Assembly (NCBI GenBank): GCA_030538115.1
Contig: JAUNUP010000005.1
Coordinates: 9,369-73,368 of the forward strand
Direction: 5' to 3'
DNA length: 64,000 nucleotides
Source: Dermatophilus congolensis
GTDB taxonomy: Bacteria; Actinomycetota; Actinomycetes; Actinomycetales; Dermatophilaceae
Shown here: in pieces, positions 55,768 to 64,000 of the stretch
Numbering within the stretch: position 1 is the first letter of the stretch
Layout: the number at the start of each line of letters is the position of its first letter
Translations under genes and position numbers: made by a program
The notes under the pieces: model-generated
Told to the model about the DNA's origin: nothing
The model's input: only the letters and a program-made list of their open reading frames with translations
Databases searched by the model: none

Positions 55768-56589
55768 TCAGCGGCCGGAGGTGCGGTCGAACAGCACCGA
55801 GCGGCCGTTGAGGGGCTGCACGGGTCGGGCGTTGCCCTGGTACGCCTCCATCACCTCGTTGAGCTGGGCGCTGCTGAGAGTGACCGGCGTGGTGAACACC
55901 GTCCACGCCACACCCTCCGAGCACGGCGGCGTGGTGAGGCTGCCCTCGTACCGGAACGAACGGCGGTCCTTCGGCAGCAGCGCGTTGAGGTCGGCCTTGG
56001 CCGTCGCCTTCTTGTCTCCGTCAGGCTGGGTGATGACGTCGATGACCGGCTTCCATGCCTTGTTCTCCTTGCCGCCACCGCGGAACATCACGCCGAACAC
56101 GGCCAGCGATCCGTCTTCGGCCTGGTTCACGAAGTGCATCTCGGCCGGGTAGTGGATGCCGTCGATCTGGTGCTCACTCGGCGCGTGGTGGTGGAACTGG
56201 GCGAACGTGTACGTCTTTCCGCCGTGCTTCACCGTGTTGGGCTTGCTGCCCTTGACCGGGCCGGTGTTCACGCCGTGACCGTTGTCGGTCAACTCGAGCT
56301 TCACGGTTCCGTACGCGAACCTCGGGTTGGCGATGCCACGGCTGCGCGAGGCGTTGATGTCGATCGGCGACTGCTTCTTGCCCTCACCGCACATGGGGAA
56401 ACCGAGGTCGTCCCAGTGCGAGGGCCCCACGTCTCCGATGTAGCCCCACTTGGCAGCGCCGTCGGCCGGCGCGGCCTTGACTGCGGGCGCAGGCTGCGCG
56501 GCGGTTTGAGTCGCGCCGGAGAGCACACCTGCTCCGGCGAGTGCGATGGCCGCCACGGACGCGGCGAGGTATCTGGTTCGAACGGTCAT
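55768..56589 (-). CDS. Secreted alpha-class carbonic anhydrase
   Basis: 273-aa exported enzyme for reversible CO2 hydration. The signal peptide covers about residues 1-32 (hydrophobic ASVAAIALAGAGVLSG). The mature enzyme shows WGYIGDVGPSHW, KKQSPIDI and the zinc site QFHHHAPSEHQIDG (two His ligands) with the third His in AEMHFVNQ. The ATG at 56589 follows GGAG. Confidence 0.93.
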   Translation of the reverse strand: MTVRTRYLAASVAAIALAGAGVLSGATQTAAQPAPAVKAAPADGAAKWGYIGDVGPSHWDDLGFPMCGEGKKQSPIDINASRSRGIANPRFAYGTVKLELTDNGHGVNTGPVKGSKPNTVKHGGKTYTFAQFHHHAPSEHQIDGIHYPAEMHFVNQAEDGSLAVFGVMFRGGGKENKAWKPVIDVITQPDGDKKATAKADLNALLPKDRRSFRYEGSLTTPPCSEGVAWTVFTTPVTLSSAQLNEVMEAYQGNARPVQPLNGRSVLFDRTSGR

Positions 56590-56847
56590 CTTGAGGCTCC
56601 CTGTTGGCCGTTGTCGCGCCCGCGACACCGTTGCACGAGCGCTGCGCGGAACTTTCAACCTATGAGTCGACGCCTCGTTCCGTGGCCGAATCAACGACTT
56701 CTTCACGAGAACTTCTACGAACCCCCTTGTGACTCAGGGGTACTGCAATTTAGGCGAGGCTGCTCTTACAAATTCACGGTCGACACCTCATACTGGTTGG
56801 GGTATCCGCAGTTCGCGGACCTGAGAACCTCCCGGAAGGCGTGACGC

Positions 56848-57108
56848 GTGCAGCTTGATCCCGAGAAGATGACGGATGTCGTGAAGCGCCTCAAGCGCGC
56901 CCAGGGTCAGCTCGGCGGCATCGTCAAGATGATCGAGGACGGCCGCGATTGCCAGGAGATCGTCACCCAGCTTGCCGCAGTGTCGAAGGCGATCGACCGC
57001 GCCGGCTTCGCGACGATCTCGGTGGGCCTACGCGAATGCATGTCCCAGCCGGAGGAATCGGAGACCGACCTCGCAGCGATGGAGAAGCTCTTCCTGTCGC
57101 TCGCGTGA
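56848..57108 (+). CDS. CsoR-family repressor, likely CstR-type persulfide sensor
   Basis: 86-aa DUF156/CsoR-family all-helical repressor. Cys35 (DGRDCQEI) and Cys64 (GLREC) match the two conserved cysteines. The copper-ligand His four residues before the second Cys is Gly60. Cu(I)-binding CsoR needs Cys-His-Cys, whereas sulfide/persulfide-responsive CstR keeps only two Cys, so a persulfide sensor is favoured. The context agrees: a CoA-disulfide reductase-rhodanese is next to it with a G-tract operator. The GTG start at 56848 is preceded by GGAAGG. Confidence 0.82.
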   Translation: MQLDPEKMTDVVKRLKRAQGQLGGIVKMIEDGRDCQEIVTQLAAVSKAIDRAGFATISVGLRECMSQPEESETDLAAMEKLFLSLA

Positions 57109-57154
57109 CTTCAGCGCGCCGAGGTGCTTTCTGGCGCGCACCCGTAACCGCACG

Positions 57155-57201
57155 AAGACCGGAGCTCCCGCCCCCGTGAGGGGTGAGAGCTCCGGTCTTT
57201 T
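57155..57201 (+). terminator. Terminator between CstR-like gene and cdr-rhodanese gene
   Basis: AAGACCGGAGCTC (57155-57167) pairs with 57187-57199, and TTTT follows on the plus strand. It ends the regulator transcript and lies at the convergent junction. Confidence 0.75.
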
Positions 57202-57228
57202 GTTGGGGGCGCGACGCCGGCGATCGGG

Positions 57229-58869
57229 TCAAGCTCCGGTTTCGCTCGTGCCCGCAAGCCAGGTTCGGTAGCCGCCGTCGAGGTTGCGCACCTCGCGGCC
57301 GTGCTGGGTCAGGATGCGGGCCGCCGTGTGGCCACGCAGGCCCACTGCGCAGTGCACGACGACACGCCCCTCCGGCACGTCGGCCATACGTTCACGCAGG
57401 TCATCGACCTGGATGTTCACAGCCCCGGGGATGGCCCCGGCCGCGAACTCGCCGGGTGTACGCACGTCGATGAGTGCGACACCGTCGGTCATGGCGGCCT
57501 CCAATTCGTGCCACTGGATCGTGTCGGCGTGGCCGGTGCGCATGTTGTCTGCGATGTAGCCGAGCATGTTGACCGGGTCTTTCGCAGACGAGAACTGGGG
57601 CGCGTACGCGAGTTCGAGGTCGGCGAGGGCGCTTGCCGTGATTCCGCCCGTCATCGCGGTGGCGATGACGTCGATGCGCCGGTCGACACCTTGCTTGCCC
57701 ACGCCCTGCGCGCCGAGGATGGCGTCGGTCTCGGGGTCGAGCAGCAGCTTGAGCGACATCTGCTCGGCGCCCGGGTAGTAGGTGGCGTGCGACGCGGGGT
57801 GCGTGTGGATGGCCTTGTAGGGGCGGCCGAGCGCCTGAAGTCGCTTCTCGTTCCAGCCGACCGACGCGACCTGCAGACCGAAGACCCCGACGATGGCCGT
57901 GCCGAGCACCGGTCGACCGGCTCCGGGCAGGCCCGCGATGTGGTCGGCGACGCGGCGGCCCTGCAAGTTCGCCGTGTTGGCCAGCGGCACGAGCACCGCC
58001 GAGCCGTCGATGGCGTCGCGCTTCTCGGCGGCATCGCCGACGGCGTAGATGGCGGGGTCGCTGGTGCGGTTGAATTCGTCGACCGAGATGCCACCGCGCT
58101 CACCGACCTCCAGGCCCGCTGCGGAGGCGAGCGCCGAGTCGGGGCGCACGCCGATCGCGGCCACCACGATGTCGCCCTGCACGGCCTCGCCGCCGGCGAG
58201 CGTGACGCCCGCCGGGGTGATGGTCTCGACCGACGAGTTGAGTCGCAGGTCGACACCGTTGTTGCGGAGCGCCTCGTGCACCGGGTGGGCCATCTCGATG
58301 TCGATAGGCGTCATCACCTGCGGCATCGCCTCGACCAGAGTGACCTTCAGGCCGCGGTGCACGAGATTCTCGGCCATCTCGACTCCGATGAAGCCACCTC
58401 CGATGACGACCGCGGATGTCGCGCCCGCCGTTGCGGCCACCATCGCGTCGGTGTCTTCGACATCGCGCAGGGAGAGGGCCCGCTCGATACCCGGGATCGG
58501 CGGGCGCACCGGCCGCGCACCCGGCGACAGGATCAGGCGGTCGTAGGTCAGTTCGTACTCGGCCGCGCCGCTGCCGTCTGCGGCGAGGTTGCGGACGAGG
58601 ACTGTGCGCTTCTCGCGGTCGATGCTGACGACCTCGGAGGCGACGCGCACGTCGATACCGAAGCGCGCGCCCAGCGACTCGGGGGTCTGCAAGAGCAGCT
58701 TCGAGCGCTCCTCGATGACCCCGCCGACGTGGTACGGCAGCCCGCAGTTGGCGAACGACACGTAGCCGCTGCGTTCGAGCACTGTGATCTGCGCGTTCTC
58801 GTCGAGACGCCGCATACGCGTGGCGGCGCTCATTCCGCCCGCGACCCCACCGATGATGACGATCTGCAT
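57229..58869 (-). CDS. CoA-disulfide reductase-rhodanese fusion (FAD-dependent)
   Basis: 546-aa flavoprotein. The N-terminal FAD fold GGVAGGMSAATRMRR, the redox Cys42 in SFANCGLPYH (single active Cys of CoA-disulfide/persulfide reductases), and a second dinucleotide fold VVIGGGFIGVEMAENL are seen. The reductase dimer domain is followed by a C-terminal rhodanese (about 455-546) with active Cys in VVHCAVGLRG. Such fusions reduce CoA-disulfide, persulfide or polysulfide. The ATG at 58869 lies 9 bp from a perfect G-tract palindrome, so repression by the nearby CstR-like protein is likely. Confidence 0.88.
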   Translation of the reverse strand: MQIVIIGGVAGGMSAATRMRRLDENAQITVLERSGYVSFANCGLPYHVGGVIEERSKLLLQTPESLGARFGIDVRVASEVVSIDREKRTVLVRNLAADGSGAAEYELTYDRLILSPGARPVRPPIPGIERALSLRDVEDTDAMVAATAGATSAVVIGGGFIGVEMAENLVHRGLKVTLVEAMPQVMTPIDIEMAHPVHEALRNNGVDLRLNSSVETITPAGVTLAGGEAVQGDIVVAAIGVRPDSALASAAGLEVGERGGISVDEFNRTSDPAIYAVGDAAEKRDAIDGSAVLVPLANTANLQGRRVADHIAGLPGAGRPVLGTAIVGVFGLQVASVGWNEKRLQALGRPYKAIHTHPASHATYYPGAEQMSLKLLLDPETDAILGAQGVGKQGVDRRIDVIATAMTGGITASALADLELAYAPQFSSAKDPVNMLGYIADNMRTGHADTIQWHELEAAMTDGVALIDVRTPGEFAAGAIPGAVNIQVDDLRERMADVPEGRVVVHCAVGLRGHTAARILTQHGREVRNLDGGYRTWLAGTSETGA

Positions 58870-58878
58870 GACTGGAAT

Positions 58879-58894
58879 ATACCCCCGGGGGTAT
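58879..58894. promoter_or_regulatory. Perfect CsoR/CstR-type operator ATACCCCCGGGGGTAT
   Basis: A 16-bp perfect palindrome with a run of five C then five G flanked by ATA/TAT, the form bound by CsoR/CstR regulators. It sits between the divergent reductase-rhodanese gene and the small Cys-protein gene, where it can control both. Confidence 0.8.
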
Positions 58895-58997
58895 TGTGTT
58901 CTCGAATCGTCTCGCAACCACACCCTGCGACCGACACCGGTCCAACGGAGCCCTGCGAGCCGAGATGACACCACGATTATCGATCAAGGAGATTCAC

Positions 58998-59180
58998 ATG
59001 TGCCGTCCCGTTACGTGCAAGACCTGCAACAAAACCACCTGGGCGGGCTGCGGCCAGCACATCGACAGCGTGAAATCGCGGGTTCCCGCGGGCCAGTGGT
59101 GCGACGGCAATCACCCGGCGGGTGCCACTCCGGTCGGCGGCGGATCGACGGGTGGCTTCTTCAAGAAGCTCTTCGGCTGA
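58998..59180 (+). CDS. Small Cys-rich protein divergent from the reductase-rhodanese gene
   Basis: 60-aa protein beginning MCRPVTCKTC, then WAGCGQHIDSVKSRV and GQWC; the cysteines at 2, 7, 10, 18 and 35 and His21 could form a zinc site. The C-terminus is a glycine-rich linker ending FFKKLFG. AAGGAG precedes the ATG. It faces the reductase across the shared operator and so probably belongs to the same sulfur-stress regulon. Small proteins with this start are widespread in actinobacteria, but their function is unknown to me. Confidence 0.75.
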   Translation: MCRPVTCKTCNKTTWAGCGQHIDSVKSRVPAGQWCDGNHPAGATPVGGGSTGGFFKKLFG

Positions 59181-59184
59181 GGCC

Positions 59185-59212
59185 TTGCCGCCCGCCTCCG
59201 CGGGGATGAGCC
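59185..59212 (+). repeat. Solitary CRISPR-repeat-like hairpin
   Basis: The segment matches the array repeat (in its transcribed orientation) at 20 of 28 positions, including an exact 13-base run GCGGGGATGAGCC at its 3' end. A CCCGC-CTCC-GCGGG hairpin replaces the usual stem. It starts 5 bp after the stop of the small gene. No second copy lies 61 bp away on either side, so it may be a chance terminator-like hairpin. Confidence 0.35.
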
Positions 59213-59505
59213 CGCACGCGCCGATTCGTCGATTTTGCCGTATCCATTAATCTAGGGTTCAGCGTAGAAAGCTCAAGACAAGCCTACCGACGGCATCGTG
59301 ACGGATGTCGTCCCGCGGGCGACGTCGAGACGGACCGCGCCGTCGGTCTCGCCTCGACGTCACCGCGACTGCGCAGATCCGCGCGGGCGGCCTGGGCAGG
59401 TTCGGTCACAGTCGCGAGTGTGACTCAGCGAGCACGCTCACCGCAGGGCGGGACGTACGCAACACACCTGGTCAGACGTTCGGTAACAGGCGCGGAAGAC
59501 GTCGA
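59213..59505. other. Intergenic stretch with no recognised gene
   Basis: Between the small Cys-protein gene and the DUF3817 gene (minus), which it follows at the 3' side. An AT-rich patch near 59236-59262 stands out. No open frame, RNA gene or repeat was recognised. Confidence 0.5.
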
Positions 59506-59976
59506 TCAGGCGAACCACTGGGTGGGCGGACCCGCAGCGAGAAGGCCCGAGAAGACCAGAGCGATCGCTACCAGGCTGACCAGTGCCGATGGGATCGGGC
59601 GCCGCACCACCGTGCGCACGAGCGAGTCGATCGGGCCGGTGCCGTCGTCGTGGCGGAGGCGCCAGCTCTCACCGAGCAGGCCACGGCGGCGGGCTGCGCG
59701 CTTGAACGGCACGGTCATGTACGGGATCACCGCGGAGCCCAGGCCGACGGCGATGTCACGCAACCGCCACTTCTGGTCGACGCCCACCAGCACCGTGACC
59801 AGGGCGTACGACAAGAACACGAAACCGTGCACAGGGCCCGCGAGGCTGACGCCTAGCCCGCCGAGATTCAACACGTACTTGCCGATCATGCCGAGAATCA
59901 GCAGGGTCCACGTCACCATCTCGGCGCGAGCGAGCGTCGTGAACAAGCGGGCGGGGTTCGTGGCAAGCGACGACAT
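59506..59976 (-). CDS. DUF3817 integral membrane protein
   Basis: 156-aa protein with three predicted central helices in the DUF3817 pattern (ARAEMVTWTLLILGMIGKY, then GPVHGFVFLSYALVTVLVG and the pair PYMTVPFKR). A C-terminal helix of about 20 residues follows an Arg-rich loop. The family is actinobacterial and of unknown function, sometimes linked to YdzA-like proteins. It is monocistronic. Confidence 0.82.
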   Translation of the reverse strand: MSSLATNPARLFTTLARAEMVTWTLLILGMIGKYVLNLGGLGVSLAGPVHGFVFLSYALVTVLVGVDQKWRLRDIAVGLGSAVIPYMTVPFKRAARRRGLLGESWRLRHDDGTGPIDSLVRTVVRRPIPSALVSLVAIALVFSGLLAAGPPTQWFA

Positions 59977-60117
59977 GGCGCCTTTCTCCGTCGAGGGTTT
60001 GCCCCATCCTCTCAGGAGAACCTGGTTCCGCTCTCCGGCACAGCCGCGACGGGAACGCGGGGAGCACCCGGGAGTGCCCGAGAACCCCGGGCGGGCCCAG
60101 GCGCTGCCGTCGCGGGC

Positions 60118-60789
60118 TCAGTCCTCGAGGGCCGCGTCGCGCACGAGAATGGCCAACTGCACGCGGTTCTCCAGGTCAAGCTTGGTGAGGCTGCGGCTGA
60201 CGTGCGCTTTCACCGTCGCCAGGCTGAGAAAGAGGGCCGCCGCGATGTCGGTGTTGCTCTCACCGCGAGCCACGGCCCGGGCCACATCGAGTTCCCTCTC
60301 CGTGAGCACCGTGAGGCGAGCGCGGGCCTGGTCGCGGGGACCATCAGCGGCGACGGCGACCCCGGCCATGAGGCGAGCCGTCACGCTCGGAGAGAGGGTC
60401 GGTTCGCCCGCAGCAGCGGCGACGATCGAGCTCACGAGCTTGTCGGGCGGAGTGGTCTTGAGCAGGTAACCGAGGGCTCCCGCACGGATGGCGCGGGCCA
60501 CCGAGTCGTCTCCGTCGAAGGTCGTGAGCACGACGACGTGCGGACCGTCGGCGGGGGTGCGGCCGGCGCGGATGCGGTGGGTGGCCGCCACTCCGTCGAG
60601 CACGGGCATGCGCAGGTCCATGAGCACGACGTCCGGAGACAGAGCCGCGACCTGGCGCACCCCTTCGGCTCCGTCGCCCGCCTCGCCGACGACCTCGAGT
60701 TCGCGGGCACCTCCGAGAATCGCCCGCAGGCCCGCGCGCACGAGCGCATCGTCGTCGACGAGCAGAACTCGCACGGGTCGGTCGGTCAT
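60118..60789 (-). CDS. NarL/FixJ-family response regulator
   Basis: 223-aa regulator. The receiver domain has acidic residues at DDD (12-14), the phospho-acceptor Asp58 in VLMDLRMP, and the conserved Lys in YLLKTTPP. The C-terminal LuxR helix-turn-helix reads LTERELDVARAVARGESNTD. It is the partner of the kinase encoded 43 bp upstream. It probably controls the divergent ABC transporter genes at 62292-63885, as in similar kinase-regulator-exporter sets. Nothing links it specifically to nitrate. Confidence 0.9.
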   Translation of the reverse strand: MTDRPVRVLLVDDDALVRAGLRAILGGARELEVVGEAGDGAEGVRQVAALSPDVVLMDLRMPVLDGVAATHRIRAGRTPADGPHVVVLTTFDGDDSVARAIRAGALGYLLKTTPPDKLVSSIVAAAAGEPTLSPSVTARLMAGVAVAADGPRDQARARLTVLTERELDVARAVARGESNTDIAAALFLSLATVKAHVSRSLTKLDLENRVQLAILVRDAALED

Positions 60790-60832
60790 CGGGGGCTCCT
60801 CAGGTTCATGGGCAGGGTCGTTCGGGTTCCGC

Positions 60833-62137
60833 TCACGGCGTGCCCCACGGCAGTCGGGCGCGCACCACGTAGAAGCCGTCGCTGAGCCCGTGTTCGAGGC
60901 TGCCACCGGCCAATGCGGCGCGCTCGGCGAGGCCGATGAGGCCCATCCCCGTTCCGCCGATGGCCGGTTCGGCGGCAGCACTTGGGCCATCACTCGGTCC
61001 GCCTGCGGCTCCGGCAGCGCCTGGGCCGGCTGGGGCGGCGAGCGGGTTCGAGACCGCGATGTCGAGCGCCACACCCTCTTCGCCACCGATCGACACGGTG
61101 ACGGGCAGGCCCGTGGCGTGCTTTCGGGCGTTGGTGAGGCATTCCTGCACGATGCGGTAGGCCGTGCGGCTGGTCTTGACCGGCAGGTCGTCGAGGTCGG
61201 GCATCGCGCCGACGATCGCGACGGGAGTGCCGCTACGTGTGGCGTCTTGCAGCAGGTCGGTGAGGCCGTCGAGGGTCGGCTGCGGCGGTGCGGCGTTGTC
61301 GGCACCCGCGCCCCCGCGCAGCACGCCCAGCACCCCGGCCAGCTCGGAGACGGCCCGGTCGGCGTTGTCGCGCACGATGCCGGCGTGCTCGGCCACCTGG
61401 TCTCGGGTGAGGTCGTCGCGGTAGGCGAGCACGTTGGCATGCACGGCGATGAGCGAAATGCGGTGCGCGAGAACGTCGTGCATCTCCTGGGCGATGCGGG
61501 CGCGCTCACCGGAGCGGGCGGCGTCGATGCGCGCGGCCTGCTCGCTCTCTTGGGCCACGGCACGCTCGTGCAGCGTGGTCACCAGTTCGCGGCGCGTACC
61601 CGTGTAGGCCCCGATGTACCAGGTCGCCGTGAACACGAGCAGGGTGACGCCCGCAGCCACGGCGAATCGCCACGGCATGTCTGCGGTCGGCCAGATCCAC
61701 TCCGCCAGAAGCGCCGCCGCCACGAACAGGGGGGCGATGACGTAGAGATCGCTGCGTCGCCGTCGGGTCGCCAGCGACGCGAGGCACAAAAGGCTTGCTG
61801 GGGCGGCCCCCATCGACAGGGCGGTCGACGCCGCTGTCACCACCGCCACCGGCAGCGGCCACCGCCTGCGGAAGAGCACCAATACCACTGCGATGAGCCC
61901 GAGCACGAAGTCGGCCACGAGAAGCACCGCGATGGGGTGGCCGGAGCCGATCAGCACGTCTTCGGGGCCTGTCGGGCTCGCCTCCTCGGCGTCGATGAGC
62001 CGGAAGGCGAAGAACATCATGCCCATCACCAGGGCCAGACCGACCCGCCAGATCTCGCCCCACACGCGCTGCCACCAGGGCACGGGGCGTGGCAGTGGAG
62101 GCGGCGGCCCTTCGGCTACCTGGATTTTCGTGAACAC
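60833..62137 (-). CDS. Sensor histidine kinase (HisKA_3, NarX/DesK type)
   Basis: 434-aa membrane kinase. The N-terminal sensor part holds about five hydrophobic helices in residues 35-170, without a large outer domain. The dimerisation-phosphoacceptor helix reads ERARIAQEMHDVLAHRISL (phospho-His in EMHD). The ATPase domain ends with GGTGMGLIGLAERA. GTG at 62137 was chosen because the conserved part begins soon after. GGAG is only two bases away, so an upstream ATG near 62239 cannot be excluded. It is coupled to the response regulator downstream. Confidence 0.85.
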   Translation of the reverse strand: MFTKIQVAEGPPPPLPRPVPWWQRVWGEIWRVGLALVMGMMFFAFRLIDAEEASPTGPEDVLIGSGHPIAVLLVADFVLGLIAVVLVLFRRRWPLPVAVVTAASTALSMGAAPASLLCLASLATRRRRSDLYVIAPLFVAAALLAEWIWPTADMPWRFAVAAGVTLLVFTATWYIGAYTGTRRELVTTLHERAVAQESEQAARIDAARSGERARIAQEMHDVLAHRISLIAVHANVLAYRDDLTRDQVAEHAGIVRDNADRAVSELAGVLGVLRGGAGADNAAPPQPTLDGLTDLLQDATRSGTPVAIVGAMPDLDDLPVKTSRTAYRIVQECLTNARKHATGLPVTVSIGGEEGVALDIAVSNPLAAPAGPGAAGAAGGPSDGPSAAAEPAIGGTGMGLIGLAERAALAGGSLEHGLSDGFYVVRARLPWGTP

Positions 62138-62291
62138 GTCTCCAGCGTAGAAGGCATAGCGGCCTGCGGAATCGGCCGACGGGCCGGTGCGACCCCCTAC
62201 CAAAGTCGGGGGTGTGCTCGCACCGTTCGACACCGGCATTCGAGCCGCTCGGCCGATTCGGCGCCCCCTGCCGCGCCGGGATGGTTGAACC

Positions 62292-63011
62292 ATGATCACC
62301 GCAACCAACCTCACCAAGCGCTACGGCTCCGTCACGGTCGTCGACGACGTCACGTTCACCGCCCGAGCCGGCCGCATCACCGGCTTTCTCGGCGCCAACG
62401 GAGCGGGCAAGTCGACCACGCTGAAAATGCTCACCGGGATGACGCCCATCACCTCCGGTACCGCCACCGTGCTCGGGCAGCCGTACGCGAGCCTGACTAA
62501 CCCCGGCCGTCAGGTGGGTGTGCTGCTCGACGCCGCCGCCCAGCACTCCGGGCGCACGGGCCGCGAATCCCTCACTCTCGCCGCGATCCTCATGGGCGTG
62601 CCGAAGTCTCGGGTGGCCGAGGTGCTCGACCTGGTACACCTCGACACCCGCGCGGCCCGCAAGCGCGTCGGCGCCTACTCGCTGGGCATGCGGCAGCGGC
62701 TCGGCATCGCTGCGGCGCTGCTCGGTGACCCGCAGGTGCTCGTGCTCGACGAGCCCGCCAACGGCCTCGACCCGGCCGGGATCCGCTGGATGCGCACGTT
62801 GCTGCGCGACTTCGCCGACGGCGGCGGCACCGTGCTGCTCTCCTCGCACCTACTGCACGAGGTGCAACTGGTCGCCGACGACGTGGTGGTGATCGACTCC
62901 GGCCGCATCGTCGCCACCGGCGAGGTCGCCGACTTCACCGGCGACGGGGCGCGCAGCCTCGAAGACGTCTTCTTCACCCTCACGGGAGGCGACCACCGTG
63001 CCACCGCGTGA
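62292..63011 (+). CDS. ABC transporter ATP-binding protein (exporter type)
   Basis: 239-aa ATPase. The Walker A GANGAGKST is at about residues 35-43, the signature region YSLGMRQRLGIAAALLG replaces the common LSGG, and the Walker B is VLVLDEPANGLDPAG. YSxGMxQR signatures are typical of the DrrA/NatA/bacitracin-type exporters. It is divergent from the two-component kinase and followed by its permease. Confidence 0.88.
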   Translation: MITATNLTKRYGSVTVVDDVTFTARAGRITGFLGANGAGKSTTLKMLTGMTPITSGTATVLGQPYASLTNPGRQVGVLLDAAAQHSGRTGRESLTLAAILMGVPKSRVAEVLDLVHLDTRAARKRVGAYSLGMRQRLGIAAALLGDPQVLVLDEPANGLDPAGIRWMRTLLRDFADGGGTVLLSSHLLHEVQLVADDVVVIDSGRIVATGEVADFTGDGARSLEDVFFTLTGGDHRATA

Positions 63012-63057
63012 CCTGCACCGCCCGCCGACCGCCTCCGCACGACCTGAAGGACCCACG

Positions 63058-63885
63058 ATGAGCATCGACACCAACGACACCACCAAGATCGACGGCACCA
63101 GCGCCGACACCCGCGTCAGCGGTACCGCCCGCACCGCAGTAAGGTCCGTCTCCTTCGCGCGGTTGCTGCGCGTGGAGGCCCGCAAACTCGTCGACACCCG
63201 CGCCGGCCGCTGGCTGCTCGGCATCTGCGCCGCCATTACGGCCCTGAGCGCGTGGGGAGCGATCGTGTGGATGCCCGACCTCGATGTCGAGACCGCCCCG
63301 AGCTTCGTGTACGACATCGCGCTGCTGCCCGCGGCCTTTCTCGTGCCGGTCATCGCGATCCTGGCCGCGACCGCCGAGTGGTCGCAGCGCACCGGCCTCG
63401 TCACGTTCGCGCTCGAGCCGCGCAGGCTCCGCGTCGTAGCCGCCAAGGTCGTCGTCGCCTGCGGAGCGGGCCTGCTGGCCGTCGCGGGGATCCTCGCCCT
63501 CGTCTACGGCGGCCTGGGCGTGTCGGCCCTGCTCGGTGACGCACCCGCCTCCTGGGCCATGAGCGGCCCCCGCATCGCCGGGTCGGCGCTCGTGGTCGTG
63601 CTGACCATGCTGCAGGCCGGCGCCTTCGGCTTCGCGACCCTCAACACCGCCGCCGCGATCGTCTCGTTCTTCGCACTACCGACCGTCATCACCGTTGCCA
63701 CCACCCTGTCGACCTGGTTGGGCGAGCGCGCCGCCTGGTTCGACATCGGCGCCACCGGAACCCCTTTCGCGGCCGGCACAGCCACTGCCACCGACTGGGC
63801 GCACCTCGCCACTGCAGCGGCGATCTGGGTGGTGCTGCCGATGGCGATCGGCATCGTCCGGGTGCTCCGGGCAGACATGAAGTAG
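63058..63885 (+). CDS. ABC-2-like exporter permease
   Basis: 275-aa membrane protein with about six hydrophobic helices after a hydrophilic N-terminus of roughly 35 residues. The pattern RLLRVEARKLVDTRAGRWL preceding the first helix is common to actinobacterial ABC-2 permeases. ATG at 63058 follows GAAGGA; a GTG at 62998 overlapping the ATPase gene is an alternative. The substrate is unknown; antimicrobial peptide or lipid export is typical for such pairs. Confidence 0.78.
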   Translation: MSIDTNDTTKIDGTSADTRVSGTARTAVRSVSFARLLRVEARKLVDTRAGRWLLGICAAITALSAWGAIVWMPDLDVETAPSFVYDIALLPAAFLVPVIAILAATAEWSQRTGLVTFALEPRRLRVVAAKVVVACGAGLLAVAGILALVYGGLGVSALLGDAPASWAMSGPRIAGSALVVVLTMLQAGAFGFATLNTAAAIVSFFALPTVITVATTLSTWLGERAAWFDIGATGTPFAAGTATATDWAHLATAAAIWVVLPMAIGIVRVLRADMK

Positions 63886-64000
63886 GCCTGCACCACCCCC
63901 AGACGCATGGGGGACGGGAGGAGGAGGGGGAGGTGGGGGCCCCGGGGGTCACGGGGGGCCCGGGGCGGTCCCCACGTTTTTGTTGGGGGTGTTTTAAAAA
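63886..64000. other. Low-complexity terminal segment, probable contig-end artefact
   Basis: The last 115 bases are dominated by runs of G and C and end in TTTTAAAAA. This composition is unlike anything else in the window. No gene or hairpin explains it, and sequencing or assembly error at a contig edge is the simplest reading. Confidence 0.6.

Noticed and set aside
1..64000. tRNA or rRNA genes
   Set aside because: No cloverleaf-like segment or rRNA landmark was recognised in any intergenic gap; a tRNA scan would be decisive.

Overview
The window is high-GC DNA with tightly packed, often 1-4 bp overlapping genes and several apparently leaderless starts. The gene types (NarGHJI, type I-E CRISPR with actinobacterial-style repeats, DUF3817, an MgtA-like mannosyltransferase, a CsoR/CstR-family regulator) fit an actinobacterium, probably a facultatively anaerobic member of the Micrococcales. 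A methyl-accepting chemotaxis protein and an Aer-like PAS protein suggest a motile or once-motile lineage. The genus assignment is not settled by the sequence.

Layout. 1-4042: iron-siderophore ABC uptake operon (lipoprotein, two permeases, ATPase) behind candidate DtxR/IdeR boxes, followed by a YbgC-type thioesterase and a soluble PAS protein. 6053-9505 (minus): alpha/beta hydrolase and the AmmeMemoRadiSam trio. 9782-19560 (plus): nitrate respiration (two NarK transporters, narGHJI), closed by a strong terminator hairpin. 19626-32261 (minus): a complete type I-E CRISPR-Cas locus in the order cas3-cse1-cse2-cas7-cas5-cas6e-cas1-cas2-leader-array, with 58 repeats counting two degenerate ones. 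32262-35242: an accessory interval holding a small Cys-rich gene, a degenerate repeat-spacer-repeat unit resembling a crRNA-like RNA, and a Schlafen/AlbA_2 ATP-binding regulator-like gene. 35243-37649: pyruvate formate-lyase split into a catalytic core and a separate glycyl-radical subunit. 37726-37855: a nested palindrome. 37957-44545 (minus): GH10-like secreted protein, OFA-family transporter, ilvD, cimA. 44901-55623: V4R protein, FGGY kinase, DUF4031-HD fusion, P450, mannosyltransferase, stand-alone RAM domain, PLD-type synthase, GNAT, glutamate/dicarboxylate symporter family member, MCP. 55768-59180: alpha carbonic anhydrase and a likely persulfide-response group (CstR-like repressor, CoA-disulfide reductase-rhodanese fusion, small Cys protein) sharing a perfect ATACCCCCGGGGGTAT operator. 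59506-63885: DUF3817 protein and a two-component system divergent from an ABC exporter. The last ~115 bases are low complexity and look like a poor contig end.

Nitrate reductase, NarK, PFL and a formate/oxalate-family transporter together indicate anaerobic or micro-aerobic energy metabolism in which PFL-derived formate could feed nitrate respiration (inference). The most unusual items are the crRNA-like unit at 32983-33071, the split PFL without a neighbouring activase, and the CstR-type sulfur group.
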